This document shows positions 48,098-57,691 of a stretch of DNA of 64,000 nucleotides, one piece after another. Source of the stretch: Bradyrhizobium sp. ISRA464 (GTDB taxonomy: Bacteria > Pseudomonadota > Alphaproteobacteria > Rhizobiales > Xanthobacteraceae); contig NZ_CP094526.1 of assembly GCF_029910095.1 (NCBI RefSeq), positions 124,001 through 188,000 on the forward strand, in the 5' to 3' direction. Numbering within the stretch: position 1 is the first letter of the stretch; each line of letters begins with the position of its first letter. The notes beneath the pieces were generated by a model that was not told where the DNA came from, ran no database searches, and worked only from the letters and a program-made list of their open reading frames with translations. A program made the position numbers and the translations under genes.

Positions 48098-49519
48098 CAT
48101 TACAGTTGCATCTTCCTGAAGGTTCTGAATCTATGGGCGACCATGATTCGGGATCTGATGATTGGTGGCGCGTCGGTTGAGGATACGCTGACGCTGTGGG
48201 CTTCGTCGTTGCGAGATGCCAAGCAACGCATCCGTCCGCTGTTTACGCAAGAGCGGGTCGCGGCCTCGGCGGGGCAATTTCTCGACGGACTGTTGGGCAA
48301 CGAGCCGCGCAAGACGGGTTGGATGCGGGCGGAAGCGGCTGGCGATCCAGGCCCGTGGCGCCAGCAGGCGATTCTGGGTCGGGGGCAGTGGGATGCCGAC
48401 GCGCTGCGCGATATTGTACGTGAGTACGCGCTGGAAACGCTGGGTGACGAGGACGCGGTTCTGGTCATCGATGAGACCGGCTTTTTGAAACAGGGCAAGG
48501 CCTCGTGTGGGGTCGCGCGCCAGTACACTGGCTCGGCGGGCAAGATCACCAATTGCCAGATCGGAGTGTTTGCCTCCTATGTGTCGCGGCATGGCCATGC
48601 CTTCATCGATCGGGCGCTCTACCTGCCAAAGGAATGGACGGACGAACCCGCTCGCCTGAAGGCCGCACATGTCCCGAGCGATGTGAGCTTTGCGACGAAG
48701 CCCCGGATCGCGCATCAAATGATCGCTCGCGCGATCGCCGCAAAGGTGCCGTTCTCGTTCGTAGCAGCGGACAGCGTGTATGGCACGGGAGCGATCGAAA
48801 CCCTGCTGCGCAAGGCGGGCAAAGGCTTGTTCTGGGGGTTGCTTCCAATCACGTGTTCTATTCCTGGGGCAAGCAGCAGCCTGTCGCCGGCACTGCCTCT
48901 ACGATCGCGCAGAGCCTTCCCAAGAAGGCCTGGCGCCGCCTGCCGTCCGGCGAAGGAACCAAAGGTCCGCGCTGGCACGACTGGGCCTATCTTGAGCTGG
49001 CCGATCTCGACGCCGGCGAATACAACGACGACCTTGCCGGGGAATGGACCCGAGGTCTTCTGATCCGCCGCAATATTGCCGACAACAGCTTAGCCTTCTT
49101 CTCCACATGGTGCCCCAAGGGCACGTCCATGCAGAAGCTGGTATCCGTGGAAGGCCATCGCTGGGCCATCGAAGACAGCTTCGAAACCGCCAAGAACGAG
49201 CTCGGTCTTGATCACAACGAAACCCGCTCCTGGCATGGCTGGCATCGCCATGTCTCACTGGTCATGCTTGCCTTCGCCACGATGGCCGTCATCCGTCATC
49301 GGGCCAACACCGGAGCATTGCTTAAAAAAACGCGACCGCGGCCCCGACCGAAGCATCGTTCTTGATCCGCTGGTCGATCCAGGAAATCCGCCGCATCGCC
49401 ATGAAGCTCGCCCAGCGGCGCATCCCGCATGCCCACATCCTCGCATGGTCATCCTGGCGCAGGGCTCATCAAGCCAACGCGCGCAAAGCGCATCTCAAGC
49501 AAAAATTACAACTGTAATG
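48098..49519 (+). mobile_element. IS701-family element, copy A
   Basis: A 1422-bp element with terminal inverted repeats CATTACAGTTG (48098-48108) and CAACTGTAATG (49509-49519). A 4-bp CTAG duplication is at 48094-48097 and 49520-49523. The CTAG spans the TA and first base of the neighbouring IS5 element. Confidence 0.92.
48143..49517 (+). pseudogene. IS701 transposase of copy A, split over three frames
   Basis: The N-terminal part is in one frame to about 48830 (first catalytic D in VLVIDETGFLKQGK, second in VAADSVYGTG). The middle part (GVASNHVFYSWGKQQ... with catalytic E in HRWAIEDSFETAKNE) is in a second frame to about 49325. The C-terminal part (RWSIQEIRRIAMKLAQRR...KQKLQL) is in a third and ends at 49517, two bases from the IS end. 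The second shift lies on a run of seven A and fits -1 slippage. The first is near GGCTTGTTCTGGGGG and looks like a one-base loss. Copy B has both shifts at the same places. Confidence 0.85.
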
Positions 49520-49522
49520 CTA

Positions 49523-50370
49523 GGCGGTGTGGACACTTATCGCATCCATAGGACGATGGCAGCGAGAGTGACGACGGCTCGGTAATTTCGGGCGGTTTTT
49601 TCGAAGCGGGTAGCGACGCGACGGAACTGCTTGAGTTTGGAGAAGCAGCATTCCACGAGATGGCGCTGGGCATAGAGATGCTTGTCGAGCGGATATTTGA
49701 GCGCGCGTGACGGGTTGTTGGGGATCACGGCGAGCGCCTTTTTGGCGGCGATGTCTTGGCGCAAATGGTCGGCGTCATAGGCTGTGTCGGCGATGACGAC
49801 CTCGGCGGGCAGTCCCTCGATCAATGCGGCGGCTTGCGGTGCATCGCCCTTCTGGCCTGCGGTGAGCGTGAACCGGACAGGACATCCAAGACCGCGAACG
49901 GCCATATGGATCTTCGTGCTCAGGCCGCCGCGCGAGCGGCCAAGCGCCTGATCTTCAGGCCCCCTTTTTTCGCCCCAGCGGCGTGCTGATGCGCCCGGAC
50001 GATGGTGGAATCGACGATTAGATATTCGAAGTCTGGGTCGTCGGACATCGCCTCGAAGATCCGCCACCAAACACCCTTGGTGCTCCATCGGCTGAAGCGC
50101 CGGAACACGCTGTTCCAGTCCCCGAACACCTCCGGAAGATCACGCCAGGGAGAGCCGGTCCGCACGATCCAAAGCACACCTTCCACGAACATCCGGTTGT
50201 CTCGCCCGGTCGAGCCCTTCTGGTCGGGCCGGCCGATGATCAGCGGCGCCATGCGCTCCCAGGCCGCGTCGCTCAACACCAAACGATCCATCACACCCAA
50301 GACTGCCTCCCCAAAAGCAGCCTTGAATCTGATTTGCTCTCAAAAGGGAATCCTTAGAGTCCACACTGCC
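49523..50370 (-). mobile_element. IS5-family (IS427-type) element
   Basis: An 848-bp element with terminal inverted repeats GGCGGTGTGGAC (left) and GTCCACACTGCC (right; two mismatches within the first 12-14 bases). TA is duplicated at 49521-49522 and 50371-50372. It is the oldest layer of the island, because both IS701 copies use its junctions as targets. Confidence 0.85.
49537..50300 (-). CDS. IS5/IS427 transposase, two overlapping frames
   Basis: The first frame (50300 down to about 49990) encodes the N-terminal IS5-type DUF4096 region (LVLSDAAWERMAPLIIGRP, GVLWIVRTGSPWRDLP) and catalytic D in YLIVDSTIVRAHQ. The second frame (about 50000 down to 49537) encodes GRSRGGLSTKIH, catalytic D in VIADTAYDADHLR and E in RHLVECCFSKLKQF. 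The join is at GAAAAAAGGGGG, an A-AAA-AAG type slippery site, so a -1 programmed frameshift is likely rather than decay. Confidence 0.85.
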
Positions 50371-50374
50371 TAAC

Positions 50375-50803
50375 ATTACAGTTGTAATTTTTGCTTGAGA
50401 TGCGCTTTGCGCGCGTTGGCTTGATGAGCCCTGCGCCAGGATGACCATGCGAGGATGTGGGCATGCGGGATGCGCCGCTGGGCGAGCTTCATGGCGATGC
50501 GGCGGATTTCCTGGATCGACCAGCGGATCAAGAACGATGCTTCGGTCGGGGCCGCGGTCGCGTTTTTTTAAGCAATGCTCCGGTGTTGGCCCGATGACGG
50601 ATGACGGCCATCGTGGCGAAGGCAAGCATGACCAGTGAGACATGGCGATGCCAGCCATGCCAGGAGCGGGTTTCGTTGTAATCAAGACCGAGCTCGTTCT
50701 TGGCGGTTTCGAAGCTGTCTTCGATGGCCCAGCGATGGCCTTCCACGGATACCAGCTTCTGCATGGACGTGCCCTTGGGGCACCATGTGGAGAAGAAGGC
50801 TAA
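50375..50803 (-). pseudogene. IS701 transposase of copy B, 3' part
   Basis: The C-terminal portion separated from 52129-53075 by the inserted IS630. It begins LAFFSTWCPKGTSMQKL, includes HRWAIEDSFETAKNELGLDYN, and has the same seven-base homopolymer frame change before the final segment. Confidence 0.82.
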
Positions 50804-50812
50804 TACCAATCC

Positions 50813-51075
50813 TCAAATTGATCGACCGATGTAGGCCCAATCGCGGAGCGCGATTGACATGATCTTCCACGGCTGATCGATGAGAGTGTTCCAGGCGCAA
50901 CAGCAGTGATCGACGATGTTGTCATAGGATTTGAAGACGCGGTTTGACAGCCAATTTTGGCGCATGAACTGCCAGATATTCTCCTGGCTGTTCAGCTCGG
51001 GCGAACGCGGCGGCAACGGCATCAGCGAGATGTTGTGCGGGATCTTCAGCTCCTTCGCTCCGTGCCAGCCGTGCG
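50813..51075 (-). pseudogene. IS630-family transposase, C-terminal fragment
   Basis: Encodes GWHGAKELKIPHNISLMPLPP, then SPELNSQENIWQFMRQN, with the final catalytic Glu of the DDE triad, ending DWAYIGRSI. The start is cut off by the IS21 fragment. Confidence 0.82.
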
Positions 51076-51077
51076 TG

Positions 51078-51169
51078 TTTCGGTAAATCCCGGACAGCGA
51101 TTTCGGTAATTCGCGGACAGGGATTTCAGTAATTCCGGGACAGGGATTCCGCTAATTCGCGGACAGTCG
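51078..51169 (+). repeat. Four 23-bp tandem repeats at the IS21 end
   Basis: Units 51078-51100, 51101-51123, 51124-51146 and 51147-51169 share the core TAATTCGCGGACAGGGA with small differences (for example AAATCCCGGACAG in unit 1). IS21 elements carry multiple transposase-binding repeats at their ends, which explains this array. Confidence 0.88.
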
Positions 51170-51235
51170 TGGGGGTTGGTTTTCGGGAGCGCCGTTCAGG
51201 CAATGTTCTCTCTCAAGCTGAGTTTGAGAGGGGCA

Positions 51236-51880
51236 ATGCCGAGACGGAAGCAAGCGAAACGAACCACTGTGAAGGACCTACGATCGATCCTGCGGCTGAC
51301 CTACGAGCAAGGCCTATCGGTTCGGGCCATCTCGGAGCGGCTGCAGATCAGCAAGACCTCGGTTGCCACCTACCTGCTGCGGGCGCGTGAAGCGGGCCTG
51401 AGCTGGCCGCTACCACCGATTTACGAGAGCGAGAGCGCGTTGCAGCGGGCTCTGTTCCGGCGGGTAGGACGGCCGCCGCAGGATTTGAGCGAGCCTGAGT
51501 GGCCACGGGTAGCGCAGGAGCTCAAGCGTAAGGGCGTGACGCTGACGCTGCTGTGGCAGGAATACCGGACGGTGCATCCCGACGGTTATGGTTACACGTG
51601 GTTTTGCGAGAAATTTGACGCCTATCAGCGCCGGGCAACGGCGACCTTCCGCCACCGCCATGAGGCGGGTGCGGTGATGCAGACCGATTATGCCGGGCCG
51701 ACGGTAGAGGTGATTGATCCGCAAACCGGCGAGATCCGCCAGGCCCAGATTTTTGTCGCGGTGCTCGCCGCCTCGTCGCTGACCTTCGCTATGGCGAGCT
51801 TCGGTCAGCGACTGCCAGACTGGATTGAAGGCCAGACCCAGGCATTGGCGTACTTCGGTGGGGTTCCCAAGGCGATCGTC
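51236..51880 (+). pseudogene. IS21 transposase IstA, C-terminally truncated
   Basis: From the ATG at 51236: an HTH region (TVKDLRSILRLTYEQGLSVRAIS), then the IstA spacer and the start of the integrase core with D in AVMQTDYAGPTVEV. The reading stops matching at FGGVPKAIV (51880), before the remaining catalytic residues. Confidence 0.82.
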
Positions 51881-51907
51881 GGCTTCCCACCCAGATTGTC
51901 GCGCTAT

Positions 51908-52039
51908 ACGCGATGCGCCATCGAGCACCGCAGCGATCGCCAGAAGGCGCCGGACCTGATCGCTGTCCTTCGCCCGCCGCGCCAGCCGGCGCAGCTCAAC
52001 CGCTGCAAAATCCGTTCGAACCGCAATCGGCTGGCCCAT
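51908..52039 (-). pseudogene. IS630-family transposase, N-terminal fragment
   Basis: From the ATG at 52039: MGQPIAVRTDFAAVELRRLA through LLAIAAVLDGASR, the helix-turn-helix start of the same transposase as at 50813-51075. The sequence then departs into IS21. About 27 bases at 51881-51907 are not assignable to either element. Confidence 0.75.
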
Positions 52040-52128
52040 GGCAACTCCCTCCAGTTGCCATGTTGAATCATCGATCCTCTGATTTGGGAATGCTCGCCGT
52101 GAGTCAGCACCTCAGCGGATTGGTATAA

Positions 52129-53075
52129 GCTGTTGTCGGCAATATTGCGGCGGATCAGAAGACCTCGGGTCCATTCCCCGGCAAGGTCGTCGTTGTATTC
52201 GCCGGCGTCGAGATCGGCCAGCTCAAGATAGGCCCAGTCGTGCCAGCGCGGACCTTTGGTTCCTTCGCCGGACGGCAGGCGGCGCCAGGCCTTCTTGGGA
52301 AGGCTCTGCGCGATCGTAGAGGCAGTGCCGGCGACAGGCTGCTGCTTGCCCCAGGAATAGAACACGTGATTGGAAGCAACCCCCAGAACAAGCCTTTGCC
52401 CGCCTTGCGCAGCAGGGTTTCGATCGCTCCCGTGCCATACACGCTGTCCGCTGCTACGAACGAGAACGGCACCTTTGCGGCGATCGCGCGAGCGATCATT
52501 TGATGCGCGATCCGGGGCTTCGTCGCAAAGCTCACATCGCTCGGGACATGTGCGGCCTTCAGGCGAGCGGGTTCGTCCGTCCATTCCTTTGGCAGGTAGA
52601 GCGCCCGATCGATGAAGGCATGGCCATGCCGCGACACATAGGAGGCAAACACTCCGATCTGGCAATTGGTGATCTTGCCCGCCGAGCCAGTGTACTGGCG
52701 CGCGACCCCACACGAGGCCTTGCCCTGTTTCAAAAAGCCGGTCTCATCGATGACCAGAACCGCGTCCTCGTCACCCAGCGTTTCCAGCGCGTACTCACGT
52801 ACAATATCGCGCAGCGCGTCGGCATCCCACTGCCCCCGACCCAGAATCGCCTGCTGGCGCCACGGGCCTGGATCGCCAGCCGCTTCCGCCCGCATCCAAC
52901 CCGTCTTGCGCGGCTCGTTGCCCAACAGTCCGTCGAGAAATTGCCCCGCCGAGGCCGCGACCCGCTCTTGCGTAAACAGCGGACGGATGCGTTGCTTGGC
53001 ATCTCGCAACGACGAAGCCCACAGCGTCAGCGTATCCTCAACCGACGCGCCACCAATCATCAGATCCCGAATCAT
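52129..53075 (-). pseudogene. IS701 transposase of copy B, 5' part
   Basis: The N-terminal portion of the same transposase as copy A, starting MIRDLMIGGASVEDTL at 53075. It has the same internal frame change, then is cut at GACAACAGCTTA by the IS630 insertion. The remaining C-terminal portion is on the far side (50375-50803). Confidence 0.85.
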
Positions 53076-53302
53076 GGTCGCCCATAGATTCAGAACCTTC
53101 AGGAAGATGCAACTGTAATGCTAAGGCAGCCAGTTGCGGCAGCCCCAACCAACCCCGATCCGCCCCCTGCGGCAGCGGCAGGGCCAGGCCGTGAGGGATG
53201 AGGCTTTGTGGGACCCAAACCGTTGACCCCATGGGCGTTTTTGTGGCCTAGTCCGCCGTCCTTTGATAGGACCCAAAACTCCACCCAAAGCCCTGCGATT
53301 TC

Positions 53303-55963
53303 ATGACCTCTGAACGCTACAACGCCCGTGAATCCGAGCCCCGCTGGCAGCGCCTGTGGGACGACAAGGCGATCTTCGCCTCGAAGAACGACGATAAGCG
53401 GCCGAAATATTACGTGCTCGAGATGTTTCCCTATCCGTCCGGGCGCATCCATATCGGGCACGTCAGGAACTACACGCTGGGCGACGTGCTGGCGCGCTAC
53501 ATGCGCGCCAAGGGCTTCAACGTGCTGCATCCGATGGGCTGGGATGCGTTCGGCCTGCCGGCGGAGAACGCCGCGATCGAGCGCAAGGTGGCGCCGAAGG
53601 CCTGGACCTACGACAACATCGCCGCGATGAAGAAGCAGCTCAAGTCGATCGGGCTGTCGCTCGACTGGAGCCGGGAGTTCGCGACCTGCGATTCCTCCTA
53701 CTACAAGCATCAGCAGAAGATGTTCCTGGACATGCTGCGCGCGGGCCTCGCCGAGCGCGAGAAGCGCAAGCTGAACTGGGATCCGGTCGACATGACCGTG
53801 CTCGCCAACGAGCAGGTGATCGACGGCCGCGGCTGGCGCTCGGGCGCGATCGTCGAGCAGCGCGAGATGAGCCAGTGGGTCTTCAAGATCACGAAGTACT
53901 CGGAGGAGCTGCTGGAGGCGCTCGACGGCCTGGACCGCTGGCCCGACAAGGTGCGGCTGATGCAGCGCAACTGGATCGGCCGCTCCGAAGGCCTCTTGAT
54001 CCGCTTTGCGCTTGATACGGCGACGCCGCCGGCCGGCGAGAGCGAGCTGAAGATCTTCACCACGCGGCCGGACACGCTGTTCGGCGCGAAGTTCATGGCG
54101 ATCTCCGCCGATCATCCGCTGGCGCAGGCCGCGGCCGCGAAGAACCCCAAGCTTGCGGAGTTCATCTCCGAGATCAAGAAGATCGGCACCGCGCAGGAGA
54201 TCATCGACACCGCCGAGAAGCAGGGCTTCGACACCGGCATCAAGGCGATCCATCCGTTCGACCCGAGCTGGAAGCTGCCGGTCTATGTCGCGAATTTCGT
54301 GCTGATGGAATACGGCACCGGCGCGATCTTCGGCTGTCCGGCACACGACCAGCGCGACCTCGACTTCGTCAACAAATACGGGCTCGGCAACGTGCCGGTG
54401 GTCTGCCCCGAGGGCCAGGACCCGAAGAGCTTCGTCATCACCGACACCGCCTATGACGGCGATGGCCGCATGATCAATTCGCGCTTCCTCGACGGCATGA
54501 CCATCGAGCAGGCGAAGGAAGAGGTCGCCAAGCGCCTTGAGAGCGAGATGCGCCCCTTGCCTAACTCTTCCCCGCAAGCGGGGGAGGGAAGGGTGGGGGC
54601 CGTCGGCGAGCGCCAGGTGAATTTCCGCCTGCGCGACTGGGGCATTTCACGCCAGCGCTATTGGGGCTGCCCGATCCCGGTGATCCATTGTCCCAAGTGC
54701 GACGTGGTGCCGGTGCCCGACGACCAGTTGCCGGTGACGCTGCCGGAGGATGTGACCTTCGACAAGCCGGGCAACGCGCTCGACCATCACCCGACCTGGA
54801 AGCACGTCACCTGCCCGAAATGCGGCGGCAAGGCGGTGCGCGAAACCGACACGATGGACACCTTCGTCGACTCGTCCTGGTACTTCGCGCGCTTCACCGA
54901 TCCCTGGAACGAGAACGCGCCGACGACGCCCGCGGTCGCCAACCGGATGATGCCGGTCGACCAGTATATCGGCGGCGTCGAGCACGCGATCCTGCATCTG
55001 CTCTACAGCCGCTTCTTCACCCGCGCGATGAAGGCGACCGGCCACATCGACATGAAGGAGCCGTTCGCCGGCATGTTCACCCAGGGCATGGTGGTGCACG
55101 AGACCTACCAGAAGGCCGACGGCACCTATGTCACGCCGGCCGAGGTGAAGGTCGAGATCGGCGGCAACGGCCGCCGCGCGGTGTTGATGGCGACCGGCGA
55201 AGACATCGAGATCGGTCCGATCGAGAAGATGTCGAAGTCCAAGAAGAACACCGTCGACCCCGACGACATCATCGCGAGCTACGGCGCCGATGTCGCGCGC
55301 TGGTTCATGCTGTCCGACTCGCCGCCGGATCGCGACGTGATCTGGAGCGACGAGCGCGTGCAGGGCGCCTCGCGCTTCGTGCAGCGGCTGTGGCGGCTGG
55401 TGAACGAATCGGCCGAGATCGCAAAGTCGGCGCCGGCGGCGCGGTCGGCGACCTTCGGGCCCGAGGCACTCGCCTTGCGCAAGGCCGCGCACGGTGCGCT
55501 CGACAAGGTTTCGTCGGGCATCGAGCGGCTGCACTTCAACGTCTGCCTCGCCCATATCCGCGAGTTCGCCAACGCATTGGCCGAGGTATTGGGGAAGGGT
55601 GACAAGCCCGCGCCCGACGTCGTCTGGGCGATAAAAGAGGCCGCGACCATCCTGGTCCACCTGTTCTCGCCCATGATGCCGCATCTGGCCGAGGAGTGCT
55701 GGGCGGTTCTGGGCCAGAGCGGGCTGGTATCGGAGGCCGGTTGGCCTCAAATCGAGCGCGATTTGCTGGTCGAAGACAGCGTGACCCTGGTCGTTCAGGT
55801 CAACGGCAAGAAGCGGGGTGATGTTACTGTGCCACGCACCGCCCAAAATCCGGATATAGAGGCTGCCGTTTTGGCGCTCGATGCGGTAAAACTCGCCCTG
55901 GGCGGCAAACCCGTCCGCAAGGTGATCGTAGTTCCCATGAGGATCGTGAATGTCGTCGGCTAG
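53303..55963 (+). CDS. leuS: Leucyl-tRNA synthetase with an in-frame repeat insertion
   Basis: An 886-residue class I synthetase. HIGH is at residues 50-53 ([13 protein letters not shown]) and KMSKS at 642-646. The CP1 editing domain lies between (about 220-415), followed by the [10 protein letters not shown] core, a Cys-type CPKC segment, and the anticodon and C-terminal domains. Residues about 418-433 ([16 protein letters not shown]) are encoded by a CTTGCGGG-type palindromic repeat at the junction between editing domain and core. A neighbouring conserved segment, [14 protein letters not shown], resumes at once, so function is probably kept. The lptE ATG overlaps the end. Confidence 0.97.
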   Translation: MTSERYNARESEPRWQRLWDDKAIFASKNDDKRPKYYVLEMFPYPSGRIHIGHVRNYTLGDVLARYMRAKGFNVLHPMGWDAFGLPAENAAIERKVAPKAWTYDNIAAMKKQLKSIGLSLDWSREFATCDSSYYKHQQKMFLDMLRAGLAEREKRKLNWDPVDMTVLANEQVIDGRGWRSGAIVEQREMSQWVFKITKYSEELLEALDGLDRWPDKVRLMQRNWIGRSEGLLIRFALDTATPPAGESELKIFTTRPDTLFGAKFMAISADHPLAQAAAAKNPKLAEFISEIKKIGTAQEIIDTAEKQGFDTGIKAIHPFDPSWKLPVYVANFVLMEYGTGAIFGCPAHDQRDLDFVNKYGLGNVPVVCPEGQDPKSFVITDTAYDGDGRMINSRFLDGMTIEQAKEEVAKRLESEMRPLPNSSPQAGEGRVGAVGERQVNFRLRDWGISRQRYWGCPIPVIHCPKCDVVPVPDDQLPVTLPEDVTFDKPGNALDHHPTWKHVTCPKCGGKAVRETDTMDTFVDSSWYFARFTDPWNENAPTTPAVANRMMPVDQYIGGVEHAILHLLYSRFFTRAMKATGHIDMKEPFAGMFTQGMVVHETYQKADGTYVTPAEVKVEIGGNGRRAVLMATGEDIEIGPIEKMSKSKKNTVDPDDIIASYGADVARWFMLSDSPPDRDVIWSDERVQGASRFVQRLWRLVNESAEIAKSAPAARSATFGPEALALRKAAHGALDKVSSGIERLHFNVCLAHIREFANALAEVLGKGDKPAPDVVWAIKEAATILVHLFSPMMPHLAEECWAVLGQSGLVSEAGWPQIERDLLVEDSVTLVVQVNGKKRGDVTVPRTAQNPDIEAAVLALDAVKLALGGKPVRKVIVVPMRIVNVVG
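54551..54601. repeat. Palindromic repeat inside leuS
   Basis: CCCCTTGCCT...TCTTCCCCGCAAGCGGGGGAGGGAAGGGTGGGGGC is a member of the CTTGCGGG family seen in intergenic regions of this window. It has stem CCCCGC/GCGGGG and flanking GGGTGGGGG arms. Its length keeps the leuS frame open and it reads without a stop. Confidence 0.85.
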
Positions 55964-56501
55964 GATCAGGATCGCTGCCCGGCTTTTGGCCGTGGCGGCC
56001 TTGGCCGCGCTGACGGCCGGCTGCTTTCACCCGATGTATGCCGAGCATACCGACGGGACGCCGGGCCTGCGCGAAAAGCTGATGGGCGTCGAGATTCCGC
56101 CGGTCGACAAGCCGAACGCCTCGCGCGAGGCGCGGATCGGCGTCGAGATCCGCAACGCGCTCGCCTTCAAGCTCTACGGCAATGCCACCGGCATGCCGCC
56201 GACCCACAAGCTGGTGCTGCGGTTCACCACCAGCCGCTCCTCGCTGATGATCGACCCCGCCACCGCGCTGCCGACCAGCGAGAACTACGGCATCAACGCG
56301 CAGTTCAACCTGATCGAGATCGCGTCCAACAAGTCGGTGATGACCGGCACGACCTTCTCGCGCGTGTCCTATGACATGCCCGGCTCCTATCAGCGCTTCG
56401 CCCGCTCGCGCGCCTTCCGCGACGCCGAGGACCGCGCCGCGCAGGAGATCGCCGACAACATCCAGACCCGGCTGGCGTCGTTCTTCTCGGCCGGGACCTG
56501 A
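55950..56501 (+). CDS. lptE: LptE-like outer-membrane lipoprotein
   Basis: A 183-residue lipoprotein. The signal peptide ends in the lipobox LTAGC with the lipidated Cys at residue 25, then FHPMYAEH. The YNxx-like pattern ([32 protein letters not shown]) and a final alpha helix with [21 protein letters not shown] match alphaproteobacterial LptE (LPS-assembly lipoprotein). It would plug LptD and help place LPS in the outer leaflet. It overlaps the leuS stop by 14 bases; holA follows within 8 bases. Confidence 0.92.
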   Translation: MSSARIRIAARLLAVAALAALTAGCFHPMYAEHTDGTPGLREKLMGVEIPPVDKPNASREARIGVEIRNALAFKLYGNATGMPPTHKLVLRFTTSRSSLMIDPATALPTSENYGINAQFNLIEIASNKSVMTGTTFSRVSYDMPGSYQRFARSRAFRDAEDRAAQEIADNIQTRLASFFSAGT

Positions 56502-56509
56502 TCACCGCA

Positions 56510-57538
56510 TTGGTCGCGCTTCGCGGAAAAGAGATCGACAGCTTTCTCGCCCGGCCTGACGCCGGCCGCCCGATCATCCTGCTGTACGGCCCGGATGCGG
56601 GCCTCGTGCGCGAGCGCGCCGACGCGCTGATGGCGTCGGCGGTCGACGATCCCAACGATCCGTTCTCGCTGGTGCGGCTCGATGGCGACGAGCTCGCCGC
56701 CGAGCCCTCGCGGCTGGTCGACGAGGCGATGACGGTGCCGCTGTTCGGCGGCCGCCGCGCCATCCGCGTCCGCGCCGGCTCGCGCAATTTTGCCAGCGGC
56801 GTCGACACGCTCGCCGAGACACAGTTGAAGGATTGCCGGATCGTGATCGAGGCCGGCGAGCTGCGGCCGGAATCGCCGCTGCGCAAGGCCTGCGAGCGCG
56901 CCAGGAATGCGGTGGCGATCGGCTGCTATCCCGACACCGAGCGCGACCTGACCAAGCTGATCGAGGACGAGCTGCGCATCTCCAACCTGCGGCTGGCTGC
57001 GGACGCGCGCGCGGTGCTGATGTCGCTGCTCGGCGGCGACCGCCAGGCCTCGCGCAACGAGCTGCGCAAGCTCGCGCTGTTCGCGCACGGCAAGGGCGAG
57101 ATCACGCTTGAAGACGTGATGACTGTCGTCTCCGACGCATCCGAGCTGAAGCTCGACCCGATCGTCGACGGCGCCTTTGCCGGCAACGCCGCGCTGGTCG
57201 AGAGCGAGTTCGCAAAAGCGATGGTCGCCGGCACCTATCCCGGCGTGATCATCTCGGCCGCGCAGCGCCACGCGGCTTGGCTGCACAAATCGGCGCTCGC
57301 GGTCGCCGACGGCACGCCTGTTACCGCCGTGCTCGAAGGCGGATTTCCGCGGCTGCACTTCTCGCGCAAGGCCGCGGTCGAGATCGCGCTGCGCAATTTC
57401 AGCGCGCCGCGGCTGGTGACCGTGGTCGAGCAGCTCGCGACCGCCGCGCTCGAGATGCGCAAGCAGGCCTCGCTTGCCGCCGTGATCGGACAGCGCGCGC
57501 TGCTGTCGATCGCGGCGAATGCGAAACGGCGGGGATAG
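56510..57538 (+). CDS. holA: DNA polymerase III delta subunit
   Basis: A 342-residue clamp-loader subunit that opens the sliding clamp. Start TTG at 56510 (VALRGKEIDSFLARPD...ILLYGPDAGLV). The family segments are visible: LLYGPDAGLVRERAD, LVRLDGDELAAEPSRLVDEAM, PLFGGRRAIRVR, and the C-terminal helical collar. The leuS-lptE-holA-parB-parA order is the usual one in Rhizobiales. A large palindromic repeat follows the stop. Confidence 0.93.
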   Translation: MVALRGKEIDSFLARPDAGRPIILLYGPDAGLVRERADALMASAVDDPNDPFSLVRLDGDELAAEPSRLVDEAMTVPLFGGRRAIRVRAGSRNFASGVDTLAETQLKDCRIVIEAGELRPESPLRKACERARNAVAIGCYPDTERDLTKLIEDELRISNLRLAADARAVLMSLLGGDRQASRNELRKLALFAHGKGEITLEDVMTVVSDASELKLDPIVDGAFAGNAALVESEFAKAMVAGTYPGVIISAAQRHAAWLHKSALAVADGTPVTAVLEGGFPRLHFSRKAAVEIALRNFSAPRLVTVVEQLATAALEMRKQASLAAVIGQRALLSIAANAKRRG

Positions 57539-57556
57539 CGCACGATATTGGAGAGA

Positions 57557-57670
57557 CGTCATTGCGAGCGAAGCGAAGCAATCCATCGTCCCGCAAAGGA
57601 AACATGGATTGCTTCGTCGCTTCAGCGCAAAATTGCTTTGCAATTTTGTCGCGAGCTCCTCGCAATGACG
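57557..57670. repeat. Long inverted repeat, CGTCATTGCGAG type (copy 3)
   Basis: ACGTCATTGCGAGCGAAGCGAAGCAATCCATCGT... and ...ATGGATTGCTTCGTCGCTTC...GCTCCTCGCAATGACG are inverted arms. The right arm carries an extra AAAATTGCTTTGCAATTTT palindrome, making this copy about 114 bp. Confidence 0.9.
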
Positions 57671-57691
57671 GAAAAGAGATCGGCTGGACTA

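Larger units (their letters stand above)
51076..51880 (+). mobile_element. IS21-family fragment, left end and start of istA
   Basis: Begins TGTTTCGG, includes four tandem 23-bp repeats (51078-51169) and the first part of istA. The rest of istA, all of istB and the right end are absent. The 3' junction is blurred between 51880 and 51907. Confidence 0.82.
50804..52125 (-). mobile_element. IS630-family element, internally replaced by IS21
   Basis: Ends TACCAATCC at 50804 and GGATTGGTA ending at 52125, flanked by TAA on both sides. Only the two ends of the transposase gene remain: the N-terminal part (from 52039, GQPIAVRTDFAAVELRRLAR...AVLDGASR) and the C-terminal part (to 50813, LPPRSPELNSQENIWQFMRQN...). 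Several hundred bases between them are missing and replaced by IS21 sequence, so it is dead. Confidence 0.82.
50374..53120 (-). mobile_element. IS701-family element, copy B, interrupted
   Basis: The ends CATTACAGTTG (50374) and CAACTGTAATG (ending 53120) and the 4-bp CTAA duplication (50370-50373 and 53121-53124) mark a complete insertion opposite in orientation to copy A. An IS630-family element splits it at its TTAG (50801-50803 / 52126-52128). Where compared, the two copies are almost identical; I noted one difference (LDHNE in A, LDYNE in B). Confidence 0.9.
48094..53124. mobile_element. Nested insertion-sequence island between hemW and leuS
   Basis: Five elements in layers. An IS5-family copy (49523-50370) sits on a TA target. 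IS701 copy A (48098-49519, plus) and copy B (50374-53120, minus) are inserted at its left and right TA junctions. An IS630-family element (50804-52125) sits inside copy B, and an IS21 fragment (51076-51880) inside that. The host sequence on either side reads GGCAGGCC-TA-AGGCAGCC once everything is removed. It contains no cargo genes. Confidence 0.9.

Noticed and set aside
51078..51169. CRISPR-like short repeats
   Set aside because: The four 23-bp units are contiguous with no spacers and mark an IS21 end.
48098..53120. Composite transposon formed by two inverted IS701 copies
   Set aside because: Each copy has its own complete duplication (CTAG and CTAA), and the outer flanks differ, so they inserted separately.
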